DNA from: Quillaja saponaria
Lineage: Eukaryota; Streptophyta; Magnoliopsida; Fabales; Quillajaceae
DNA: 64,000 nt
Assembly (NCBI GenBank): GCA_029379385.1
Contig: CM055614.1
Span: forward strand, 19,883,994-19,947,993
Direction of reading: 5' to 3'
The notes beneath the pieces are model-generated. The model saw only the letters and a program-made list of their open reading frames with translations, was not told where the DNA came from and ran no database searches. Positions 14,600 through 26,313 of this stretch are shown here, in pieces (positions within the stretch are counted from its first letter, which is position 1; each line of letters starts with the position of its first letter). The position numbers were made by a program, and so were the translations under genes.

Positions 14600-14760
14600 A
14601 CTTGTTTTGGGACTCTACTTTATTTCGGATCCGCATACTTTCTTGGAGAAGTTTGATGGAATGTGGGTGGCTTTGGAGTATTATCCTATTCGGACAATGG
14701 AGTTAGTTAGCTATTAGTTACATGATATGGCATATAAATGGTATAAGGTGTGGTGCAGAG
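14600..14760 (+). pseudogene. gag relic
   Basis: A short reading frame contains DPHTFLEKFDGMW followed by a region with spaced tryptophans. This is typical of the retrotransposon gag domain of Ty3/gypsy elements. It is broken by stop codons and then jumps directly to reverse-transcriptase sequence, so most of gag, the zinc knuckle and the protease have been deleted. This part makes no functional product. Confidence 0.6.
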
Positions 14761-14799
14761 GTGAACTGAGCTAACCTTGCTTGTGTGGCTTAAGTTTAG

Positions 14800-17380
14800 T
14801 AGATTGATGATTTATTTATTCAATTAAAAGGAGCTCAAAACTTTTCTAAGATTGATCTTCGTTTAGGGTATCACTAACTCCAGATTAAGAAGGAAGACGT
14901 TGTGAAAACTACATTCTGCACCCAATATGGACATAATAAATTCTTAGTCATGTCTTTTGAATTCTTTAATGCTCTTGCAACATTTATAGATCTTAAGAGC
15001 AAGGTGTTCAAGCATTTCTTGAATCAGTTTGTTATTATTATTTTTATTAACAACATCTTAGTGTACTATAGGAGTAAGGAGGAACATAAAAAGCATCTTC
15101 GAAGCTTTATGTTGAATTCTCTAAATGTAAATTATAGTTGAATCATGAAGCACTCCTTAGTCATGTGATCTCCTAAGAAGGAATTCTTGTAGACCCCAAG
15201 AAAGTTGGAGTAGTTCAAAATTGGCCCATTCAACAAACATGTCTGAAATTCAAAGTTGTTAGATGGGTATTATAAGAGATTTATTGAATGCTTCTCTCAT
15301 ATTGTTGTACCTTTGACTCAGTTGACTTAAAAAGGTGTTAAGTTTGTTTGGTAAGAGACGTGTGAGGAAAATTTTTAGAAACTTTAGATTTCTTTGACTT
15401 CAACTCTAGTTTATACCTTTTTCTTATAGTATAGGAAAGTATGTAGTGTTTTCTGAGGCTTCTTGTATCAAACTTGGATGTGTTTTAATGCAGGATAAAA
15501 AGCTGATTGCATATGTTTCAAGACAACTAAAAAGGCATGACATAAACTATCCCATTCATGACCTTGAAATAACAATAGTGGTTTTCGCACTGAAGGTGTG
15601 AAAGCATTAATTGTATGGTGAAACCTACGAAATTTCATGGATCATAAAAATCTTAAGTATATATTCAACCAGAAGGATTTAAACTTAAGGAGCATAGATG
15701 GATTGAGCTGTTAGAAGATTATGATTGCTGGATTTCTTATCATCCGGAGAATAGATGGATTGAGCTGTTAGAAGATTATGATTGCTGGATTTCTTATCAT
15801 CCGGAGAAAGCTAATGTGGTTGCAGATGCCTAAAGTAGGAAGTTAATGGGTAGCATATCCCATGTGTCAGCTGTTCATAGTTGAGGTGTTAAAGATTTGT
15901 AGAGGTGCATAGCTAATAGAGTTAGATTTGAAGTATCTCCTTGTGAGGTTTTGTTAGCCCATATTCAAGTGAAATCTACTTTGATTGAAGTTATTAAAGC
16001 AGCACAGGCAACTAAATTTGAGGTGTATGCCAAGAAAGCCAAATGTGATCAATCTGTTATCAGCAAGTTTAGGGTGGATAATAAAGAAGTGTCAAGGTAT
16101 TATGATCTTGTTATTGTGCCATCTGATCCTAATTTGAGAAAGAAAATTTTTAAAGTAGCTCATTACTCGTCATATATGATACAATCCTGGTTTTTCCAAG
16201 GTGTATTAAGACTTGAAAAAGTTCTAGTGTTAGGATGGTAGTACCTGGTATATCAGCAGGTAAAAGCTGAAAATTAGAAACCTATGGAAATTTTTACAAA
16301 TATTAGACATTTCAAAGTGGAAATGGTAAAAGATTACTAAGGACTTTGCAACAGGATTCCTAAGACCTTTAGGGGTTATGATTCAATCTGTATAATTGTG
16401 AATTGATTAATGGAATCAGCACACTTTCTTATAATACACAATGCATCAGTATGCTATATTATTTCTAGATGAGATTGTTTTGCTTCAGGAGTACCTGTTT
16501 CTATAATTTCAGACCCAGGCGCTTAGTTCACAACAATATTCTGGAAATCTTTTTAAGAAGCTCTTGGTACTCAGTTACTATTCAGTACATCTTTTCATCA
16601 TCAAACTGATGGCTAATCTAAGAGAACCATAAAAACTTTGGAAAATATGCTACGAGCTTGTGTAATGGATTTTGAAGGGAGTTAGGACTAGCACCTACCA
16701 CTTATGAAGTTTACTTACTACAATAGTTATCATAGTAGCATTCAAATGGCACCATTTAATGTTTTGTATGGAATAAAGTGTAGATCTCTGGTTAGATGGT
16801 TTAAAACTGGTGAACATCATTTACTAGGACTAGAGTTGGTCCAAGATGATATAGAGAAAGTGCAGGTGATCCGTGATAGATTGAGAACAACTTAAAATAG
16901 ACAAAAGTCTTATGTCAATATTTGTTGGAGTAAGTTAAAGTTCAAAATAGGAGATCACGCATTCCTTAAGGTTTCCACTTTTAAAGGTACAATGTGATTT
17001 GGCAAGAAATGGAAGTTAAGTCTAAGAATCACAGGACTTTTTCAGATTCTAGATAAGGTGGAAGTTGTGGCGTACATGTTGTCTTTAAACCGAATTTGGA
17101 TAGGGTACATCTAGTTTTCCATGTGTCTATGCTTCGAAAGTATTTGTTGGATTAATCTTATGTTTATTGGTTCAGAAAGTGTAAATGGATAAGAATTTGA
17201 CTTCTAATGAGCAACCTGTGGCAATCATCGATAGACAAGTCGTAAACTTCGATCAAAAAACATTCATTTGGTAAAAGTTATTTGGCAACAACATAATGAA
17301 CAAGAAGCCACTAGGGAATCCAAAGATGCGATGAGGCAACAATATTTGTATCTTTTGAGTGATTCAGGTAAGTATTTGTA
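14800..17380 (+). pseudogene. Decayed pol: reverse transcriptase, RNase H, integrase
   Basis: In order, this holds part of reverse transcriptase (about 14814-15140, with FSKIDLRLGYH and FCTQYGHNKF), RNase H (about 15430-15850, with a [18 protein letters not shown] stretch) and integrase (about 15940-16890, including YNSYHSSIQMAPFNVLYG). It closes with a C-terminal part (about 16910-17330) ending WQQHNEQEATRES. Stop codons and frameshifts occur throughout. The reverse-transcriptase active-site pair, normally Asp-Asp, reads Asn-Asn (FINNILVY). An exact 57-bp duplication lies in the RNase H end. The product would be inactive; it is annotated as a relic. Confidence 0.9.
15694..15807 (+). repeat. 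Exact 57-bp tandem duplication in pol
   Basis: Two identical 57-bp units, 15694-15750 and 15751-15807, each start ATAGATGGATTGAGC and end CATCCGGAGA. The length is 19 codons, so the reading phase is kept. The perfect identity contrasts with the decay around it and points to a recent event. Confidence 0.95.
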
Positions 17381-17416
17381 TCTATTCCTTTGAAATTTGG
17401 GACAAAATTCTTGTAA

Positions 17417-17427
17417 GCGAGGGAGAC
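17417..17427 (+). promoter_or_regulatory. Polypurine tract
   Basis: GCGAGGGAGAC directly precedes the 3' LTR. This is the expected place and composition for the plus-strand priming site. Confidence 0.7.
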
Positions 17428-19068
17428 TATTATAACCTAGTATTAAAGTGTTACATTTTTAAGTATTGTTAGCAATGTTTTTTAGTTATTAAAAAAAAAA
17501 AAAAAAAAACTTAAACAAACATAAAATATAAATTATATATATCAAAAATTTTATCCACCACTACTTTATAACTTTTGACTTTGAATTAATCATATTTATT
17601 TTCTTTTTTTATCTCCTTTTATTTCCATTCCTTTTTCTTTCTCTCCTTGGTTGATTCTTCTCCCCTACTTCGTAATTCTTCTAAGTTTTCCCCCTGCTTT
17701 GTTTTCTTTTGTTATGCCTTGTGAAGTCCCTTGCAGCCGAGCCTAGTTTCTCCCTTTATAGCTAGCTTTTCCTTCTCCTCCTTTGTTCTTGTCTTGCTTT
17801 GCATAGCCCTTAGCTTCAGCTATATGGCAGATGGCCGTGTACTTCAACAGCAATAATAATGCTAGCCTAAGCCTTGCCTAGAAGAAGCCTCCTTTTTCAT
17901 CCTACTAGTATGGTAGCTAAGAGCAGCCAGGAGCAGTAACCAAGTGGCAGCCAAGAGGAGCAGCAGTAGTTTCCATCTGCCACTCTTTGATCTAAATACA
18001 GTAGCTCCTTGGTAGGGCTAATCTCTACCTACCTTAAATCCAAGCTATTCTCTTGTTTCATATTGAGTTATTTGCTATTCCTTGATGTTGTTTGAGAGTT
18101 TAGATATTACTTTGAGTAAGTTCTGAATGATTAGAACTTAAAGCTAGGATTCTTTTCTAATTATGTTGATTGGGGGTTTGAAATTTAGAAAGTTCGAGGG
18201 TGACTAATTGTGGGTAAAATGTTGTTGGAGGAGGCATGATCTTGGAATTAGTTTAGTTGTTGTGAATTTCCATAATTCAAGCTTTTGTTTGTCCTTAAAT
18301 AACTCATTCAATTATAATTTAACATTTGTATAGTAATTAGTGAAGGGTTTCTTGAGTTAGTATTAAATTTCTCTTGGTATATACAATAGAATATATATAT
18401 ATATATATATATATGAATAAGAATAAAAAAAAATTGCCCTTAAGATGTTTGACAAAAAGCCTAAAAGAAACTAGTTGCAATGTAATAAATAAAACTTGGT
18501 ATATTCAAATCTTTATGGCTAGGGATTATTTGAATTTGAATAAAAGTCTAAAAACAAAGACCAAAGAATGGTTGGTTAAGTGGTTAAGGAAAGGGGAATC
18601 TTGGAATTTGATTTGGATTGAATTACATAATTCAAGCTTTTTATTGATTTTAAATAACTAACTTAACTTGAATTTAATGTTTGGAATATGAGAAATGTTG
18701 AAATTATGGATTAGTGTTGATTTCTTGGTATGTATATATAATATATACATATATGTTATGAAACCAAGGTTGCCTTCAAGGTATTTGTTAAAATACCTAA
18801 GAAATATAAACATTTAGTAAATGCATGGAAATGGACATATATAGGTTTTGGTAACTAGATGATTAATTAGAGAATTATAACCTACGAATTTACAAACAAT
18901 GCAATACTTGGAAATATGATTTTCAGCTTCGGAACACATTCTTGATTCAATAACACTTTTGAATTCAAGAAGGAGCGACAAGCAAAACCCATAAACTTAA
19001 TGAGTGGAAAATGTTATCCTTTCGTTGCTAGTTGTGTGTTGAATATTTGCTTATATGTATATATATAA

Positions 19069-21362
19069 TGTTATAACTCAGTATCGAAGTGACATGTTTT
19101 AGTGTTGTTTAAGTAACTCTTAGTTATGTAAGAAATAGATACATACACGAGATAAATTAAATTACATAAACAAATAAATATAAATATGTATATATGTGTG
19201 TGTGTACAAAAACAAATATTTTTAAAACACTTGACTTTTTCTCTTTTTTTTTGCTTTTCTCCTATTTTTCCCTTTTTTTTCCCAATCGCCTTTGTTTTTT
19301 CTTTCATTTTCTTTGCTTCACTAGCCTTCTATTCTTCATCCCCTATTTTCCCCTGCTCCAGCCTGTGTGTTTCCAACCTTATAGCCATGTGTATGTGTGT
19401 GTGAATCAAACCCAGCCAAGTTAGGCCTTGGCTGCAAGTGTAGTACCCCTCTTTTGGGGTCAACAACTTTGTCTTGCACAAAACCAAGCTCTTTAGCTCT
19501 TTTACTTGCAATATCAGCCACCTTAGCTTCCTCTTAAAAATCATGGCATCCACCACCAAGCTAGCAATAGCCGAGGTCCTTGTATGTCTTGTTTTTGATT
19601 TAGTTGTAAGGCTAGCAATGAAGGCAACAGCCTCGCTTTATAAGTTAGCCCTTATTTTGCTTGATGACTTTGTCCCTGCCATGTATTTAACTTGTTTAAG
19701 CCTTGTATTCCTCTTGTTTCCCATGAAAATTCAAATATTATCTTTGTGGTTTAATTAGATGAATTGAAATTGGGGATTTAAGTAGATAAAATACATAATT
19801 AGGTGAGTTATAAATGGTGGATTTAGAATGAATTAGTGTTAAGTTGCCATAATACAAGCCTTTAAATAGCTAAACCAACTCTAAAGCTAATGTTTGGAAT
19901 ATAAGTGATATGGAATTGATGGAATTGTGTTGGTTTTCTTGTAACATGTGTGTGTATGTATATATATATACACATGAATTGAAATTGAATATGCCCTTAG
20001 GGTATTTTTTTGAAATGCCTAAGAGAGGGTAACTTTTAGTAAATGCATAAGAGTTGACCTATATAGGTTTTAATAGTTAAATGATTAATTAAGGGATTAT
20101 AATCATGAAATTTATATACTTATTAATACTTGAAATTATGATTTTCAGCACCGGAATGTGTTGTTGATCCATCGACACCTTTGATTTCAAGAAGGAATGA
20201 CGAGCTAAATCTATGAACCTTATGAGTGGAAAATGTTATCCTTTGGTTGCTAGTGTGCTATGAGTATTTGTTTAGGTGTATATATTGTGTATATGTGAAT
20301 ATAGTTCTCAAATGTGAATGTTTAACACTTTAATTGAATTAATTGGTAAAAGTACTATATTGGTGACATTCTAATATTGACTGCATTTTATTTTGATGTG
20401 AAATTTTGCTTGTGTCTTATAAAGGCCAATGAATCTATATTTTTTATATATATGAGATAGAATTCGGGCACACCTAGGATAACGTGTTTTGATTATTTGA
20501 TATTCAAACAAAAATATTCAAGTAACTCAGCTCTGGGAAAGTTATGTGAGAAGCTTATGTATATTCTTCATGTGCGGGAGCAAAAAACCTTAAGGAGGAT
20601 GTGTATTTGCTGTGTGGGTGTTGAGTTACTCCACTTATCCCTTTTGGATGCTTTGAGTGATTTGTTTGCACATTGTATTTTGTGAGTTGTATTTGTTTGA
20701 TTTTACATTTTCTATATCTGTGTACATATGAAATTGAATTGTTTTTGTAACTTGTGCTAACATGAGATTATTCAACTTATATATTTGAATTATTTGTTGA
20801 TTGATGCTATTACCCTTGTTTTTCACTCATTGTGTCTTTATGACTCACATCTCATTTGTTAATGTTTTTTTTTTTTTAGCATCAGGATCTCAACAAATAT
20901 TACTGACGAATACTTGACTTGCCAATAATGTTGCGGCAAGGTATTCATTCGACATCATTTACTTGAAGACAAAGGATTAAGCTTTGCAATGACTTTAGGG
21001 CTTGTGTCTTGGATTTTTAATTTGTGTGTTATCATCTAGTATGTTAATTATATGGTATGAAATGAAGCGGGGATCATTATGGTTTTCTGTTATTTCCTTC
21101 TTGTTGTGTAAACAGGGTATATATGTTATATGCTTGTATTTTGGGCATGTTCCATTTTACGGAGAACCTCTGTCAAAATTTTTAGTTAAATTATTATAAA
21201 TTTCAGTAAATTGATATTTGTATATAGTTATGTTTTCATAAAACTCTCTTTTAACTTCTAGTTTGGTAATTGGTCATATGCATATATTGATTTAAAATCA
21301 GGGTACAGAAGTTTAGTTATCTATTCTTCTAGCCAGTCATGCTTCTGTGTGAGGTTTGATAA
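19069..21362 (+). mobile_element. LTR nested in the 3' LTR, plus strand
   Basis: It starts TGTTATAACTCAGTATCG and ends near GAGGTTTGATA. It is flanked by TATAA (19064-19068) and TATAG (21363-21367), a 5-bp duplication with one mismatch; the corresponding bases in the 5' LTR are TATAG. The right edge is uncertain by one or two bases. A start remnant of the same LTR sits at the same point of the 5' LTR, so the insertion predates the transposition of the host element. Confidence 0.75.
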
Positions 21363-22124
21363 TATAGTTGTCCAGTGCGTATATTTAATGCTTTGATTGA
21401 TTCATGTAGTAAAAATGTAAGTTTTTTGTAAACTTTATTATTTGATATGTTGTACGTATTAGTGTAAAATCTTATTTGGGGTTGATAGGGCCAATAAACT
21501 CATTTTTGATGTGACTTAAAATATGGGTGCACCTAAGCCCTGAGGAGGTTATGTATGGATCTTATGTATATATATTGGGGTACGGTAGCAAAAGGCTCTG
21601 AGGAGGATATGAATTTGATGTGCAAGTGCTGAGTTACATCAATTATTAGCTCTTTTGGTTTATTTGTTTGATTTGTATGAAACATGAGATCTTGTGACTA
21701 TATTAGTTTGTTGTTGCATTTTATATTTTGTATATATATGTGAAATTGAATTGCATTGTAAGTGTGCCTATATGAATCTACCAAGCATATGTTTTATAAT
21801 TATACATTGATTGGTGCTAGTGGTTCATTTTTCACTTACTAAGTCTTTATGACTCACTTTGCTTTTATTTATGTTTTTCCTAGCATCAAGTTTTCATTAA
21901 AATCATCTAGCTGAAACTTGCTTTCTGGTATTTGCTGCGGCAAGATATTCACCTAAAATAACATATACTTGAAGCTAGGGATGAAAGAATTTGCAGTCAT
22001 ATTAGGGCTTCAAGTTTTTTATTTGTGTAATAGTATGGTTCATTAAATTTTTATAGTGTGAAAACAGAACAGAGCTCCTTGTGGTAGTTGTGTTGCTATT
22101 GTTATTGCCGTTGTTGTGTAAACA

Positions 22125-24679
22125 TGTCACACCCCTCACGAAAGCATGATTGGCCGAATGATTGAATAATCAAACCTCTATAACCCTGACTTTACTACTA
22201 CTAAATACACATGACTCTAGAAATAATTTTATGTAAAACCAAGAAAATCTTTACTTAATTAAATTTAAAACGTAGACTTGTTACTGAATACATAATATTT
22301 ATTAAAAATTTCAACAGAGGTTTCTCGTAAAGTGAAACATGCCCATATAATGTAAACAATATATATTCATGTTTTTATACAATGACAACAATAATCGCAA
22401 AAACAATAACAAGGACAACACGGAATTGCATTACGTTTCTCGTCATAATAATAAATAACTAGAATATTACATAACATAAGACCAGAAACCCCACAGTTCT
22501 AGTGTGATTGAAAACTTTGATCATTGACTTCAAGTATGAGATTCTGAATTTTACCTTACTGACCAACACTCAACAAGTCCTGTATCGATGGTTAATGTCC
22601 TTTAAGATCTGTTACTAAAAAGAATACCAACAAAGAGGACTCAGTGAATGGAAAATAGTATCCTGAGGGTATTAGCATCATTTAACATAAGTAATATAAT
22701 ATATATATAGATATATATATATATATAGTCATTTAATATATCAGCATATTATAAATCACAAAATCACTAAGGTTACACTTACGCAGTTACAGAAACATAA
22801 CACTTAATAAGCATAGTTCAATTTAAACATTGTATAATCCAATTAAAACAATCAAGGCAATCAAAACATACAAAGCAAGTATAGGGCCAATAGAGTAACT
22901 CAGTCCCGCACACCACCTCTTACTAGGCAATTTTGAGCCCGCATACCAAATAGAATCAAAAACAAAATTATTGAATAAACAAAATCATTGAATATCTTCT
23001 TCAAATCTACCCATCGGGGCTAAGCACTCAATCTGGATTTCAATTTCAAAAATTAAATCATTTTGGAAAATTTTTACTTCATTTGGCCCTTATCAAACAC
23101 TAACAATTTCAAACAAATTTAATTCAAATCACTCACTGAAACACTACACTTGCTTATTATTATTTTTTTTAATCCATATAACACATTTATTCAAATACAC
23201 ATACAATTACATATAATAATCTAGCCACCAAAGGGTATTGATTAACCACTCACCAGTTTACAATTCATGTTCGTTACTTCTTATTGTGCTCACATGTCTC
23301 ATCAGGTTCATATTATGATCCATAACTAAAATTCATATATCCACATAATAATTAGTTTATAAACGTTATAATTATAATATTTTAATTACTAAACTTATAT
23401 ATTAACTTATATGCATTTCTTGAAACTAAGTCTGTTTAGGTAGTTTAATCAATTTCTTACAAGACACTTGATTCTACCTCTTGTATATATATTTTATATA
23501 TGCACATATCAAGAAATTAATACTAATTCATACTTGTCACATTTTCATTCTCTAAAATTGAATCCAAATTAAGCTGCTGTCATTTCAATATTATTACATT
23601 TAAATTCTAAAATTTATCCTTTCTTAACCACTTAACCACATTTTCCTTATTCTTGCTTTTAAGCTATTTATTTAAGTTCACATACTACTTACCTTTCAAG
23701 ATTTCATTTTACCATGTTTCCCTTTTTGAGGCATTTCCTAACTGTCTTTTGAAACATTAACTTTAGGAAATTAACTAGCTTTCTTATTTAAAAACTTCTC
23801 CTAAAATCAGACTTGAACTTACTTAATTCCTCACATGAAAAAAATAGGGTTCTTGTAAAATTCCTTATTGTCAATACCAAACTCCGAGGCTTATAAAATC
23901 TTCATCCTTGGGAATTAAATTTCAAACATTTCCAGTCGAGCTTTTCAAGATGTTAGGAACATTTCATCTTCAAAACTTTACTCCTAAATCAACCTTTAAG
24001 ACCACCTAACATCAGTTACTTTAAAACAGGTACAATTAGGACCCAAAAATCACAATCCTGGCTTCCAATGCCTCCAAAATACACACAACGTGGAATTAAG
24101 ACCTAAACCACTATAGATTTACTCTTTCGTAAGTTAGGAATAACTTTTATTTAGAGGTCCTAAGCTAACTCTAACCATAAACTCCAAAAAATCTTCCGCA
24201 TTAATTGAAGCTCACTAAAAATCCTGCATGGACCTAGTTGCAGTCCAATAGCTCTAACGATAAATATATTTGGAACCAATTTACTCAATTTTTCAGTTAA
24301 CATCAAAAAACCCTAAGCTATACTTTCTATTTAGAACTCATAATATAATTTAGCCCCCAAAAGCATCTGACACATAAGATTTCTCTAACCCATGAAATCT
24401 GGCCCTGCACCCCTTAAAGAACCCTTTAACTCTCATTTTCCAACACTTTACTCACAACTAACCATCCTTTGATCATACCCATTACTCACTTTCATTAACT
24501 CCTTAACCCACAATATCAACCAACCACTATCTACTCTTGTCTAGGAACTTTTATTCCCATAACAATTAACAACCAAGAACTAAATCTACCAAGTTTTACT
24601 CACTATACTATAACTAGCTTTCTTTTTGGCATGCTATCAAACACCTTGATTGCATGTTTTTGTATAATTCATAGGTATG

Positions 24680-24720
<41 letters not shown>

Positions 24721-26057
24721 CTAAATATATTCAACATATTCAAATTTCCAAGCTTCCACTACCCATAAATACATAAGCATCATTTTCTTGTAACTCTTTT
24801 TCACAATCCTTAATCTAACACAACTAATCCTTAAAATAATTTCAACAATGGTTAAGAATCCTTACCCTTTGTTGACAACCTTCATTACTCCTAGCTAGAT
24901 GATCAAGAAGGGAAAAGGATACAAAGCTTGATGGCTGCCCTACCTACTACCAAAGCCAAGCTACCATTCCTACTTGGCATTAAAGATGTTGTCTCCCCCT
25001 TATTTACACAACTAAACAGAGAGGAAAGGCAATCAAACCTACACAACAACCATATGGTACCTAACCAATCAAGAGTAGTTACATTCCCAACAACAGGACA
25101 AATACAATGGAACTTCAAACATCATGAAACCAGTCACTGCAAGCAAGTTCAGGCTGTTGGAGGTTTGACAACCCAAAGGAGCAGCAAAACCTGCTCTACA
25201 CAAGCAATAAATTGATACTAACCTCACGGTTACATGACAAAACCAAAGCTAGTCTTGCAAAGCTCCTAGAAATGCAACAAATTACAAGGAAAAGAGAAGA
25301 ATTTGGTTGCTATAACAGAGAGGTAGAGGATAACAAAAAGAAAACAAAGCAAGACAAGTAAAAAATAATAATAATAAATAAGGCATGCCACTCCAAAATT
25401 TCTATCCTATCCTAACCTCTTGGCATACTCACAATCAACAAGGTTAAGCCTAAGTTTCATGAGTTAGTGGAAATAAACCGAGCTACAAAGGAAAGAGGTA
25501 TGACTGGCTACTCCTAAGAAGCTCTCATGGCCAAGCAAGAAGGAACAAGGTAGTGGAGACAAGCCAAAACAATCAAAAATTTTGAAGAAAAGCATGTTGG
25601 CCAAAGAAGGAGGAAAAGAAAAGAAAATAAGAAAAGAAAAGAAAAGTCAATGTCATTACTTTAGATTTGTGGTGGAGGTTTATTCCTTGGTTTGTATAAA
25701 TATATATTTATATATATATATATTTTCTAGCTTACTTTGTTCGCACATGTGCTTCACTTGTAAAATTTTACACAAAACAAAGAAATCAATCAAGTCAACC
25801 AATTTTTAATTTTATTGTACACATATATTATTTATGTATCTATATATTTGAGTATTATATTTATTTACTTCAAATACTTTCATTTATTTTTATGATCAAA
25901 CGTTACAAGAAATAGTTCAAATTTTTATGTTTAAATATCATATTATAACATATTCAATTACACTGATACTTATTTAATTTATTTATTTTTATAACAATAA
26001 TTTATACATTATGGTTAAAACTTGATTTTTCGTTATCGGGTTATGAGGGTTGTAAAA
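22125..26057 (-). mobile_element. Solo LTR nested in the 3' LTR, minus strand
   Basis: Reading left to right it starts TGTCACACCCCTCACG and ends GAGGGTTGTAAAA, the reverse of the family's TGTTATAAC...GTGACA. Flanks are AAACA (22120-22124) and AAATA (26058-26062), a 5-bp duplication with one mismatch. The matching place in the 5' LTR, near 13999, is uninterrupted. A TA run lies at about 24678-24719. Open frames inside, such as the one near 24930-25215, show no recognisable domain. Confidence 0.85.
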
Positions 26058-26313
26058 AAATAGGTATACATGATATATGCATTATTTGGGCATGTTCTAC
26101 TTTATACGAAGAACCTCTACCGAATTATGTAAAATATTATTGCTTTCAATAAATATGTGTTTATAAATAGTTGTCTTTTTTACAAAAACTTTCTTTAATT
26201 TTTAGTTTGGCCAATGGTCATTTATATTTCTTTTGACTTCGAGTCATAATTATGGAGATTTGGTTATTCATTTTTCTAGCCAGTTATACCTCTGTGTAGT
26301 GTGTGACACTTAA

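Larger units (their letters stand above)
7705..26308 (+). mobile_element. Ty3/gypsy retrotransposon with nested LTR insertions
   Basis: This is a complete but dead LTR retrotransposon of 18.6 kb, bounded by an exact CTTAA duplication at 7700-7704 and 26309-26313. The order is 5' LTR, primer site, gag relic, pol relic, polypurine tract, 3' LTR. After subtracting nested insertions, the LTRs are about 2.7 kb each. The internal part is only about 3.2 kb because most of gag, the protease and the start of reverse transcriptase are missing. The order reverse transcriptase, RNase H, integrase marks it as Ty3/gypsy. The integrase ends in a tail of the kind seen in chromovirus (Tekay/Del-like) elements, but clade assignment is inference. 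Confidence 0.9.
17428..26308 (+). repeat. 3' LTR of the retrotransposon, interrupted
   Basis: It begins TATTATAACCTAGTATT (the expected TG has become TA) and ends GTGTGTGACA, followed by the CTTAA target duplication. It is interrupted by a plus-strand LTR (19069-21362) and a minus-strand LTR (22125-26057). Without these it is about 2.65 kb, in keeping with the 5' LTR. Confidence 0.85.

Noticed and set aside
19071..19758. Several overlapping open frames on both strands
   Set aside because: They fall in the pyrimidine-rich part of a nested LTR; composition explains them.
24903..25215. Overlapping open frames on opposite strands
   Set aside because: They are inside the minus-strand solo LTR and have no recognisable protein features.
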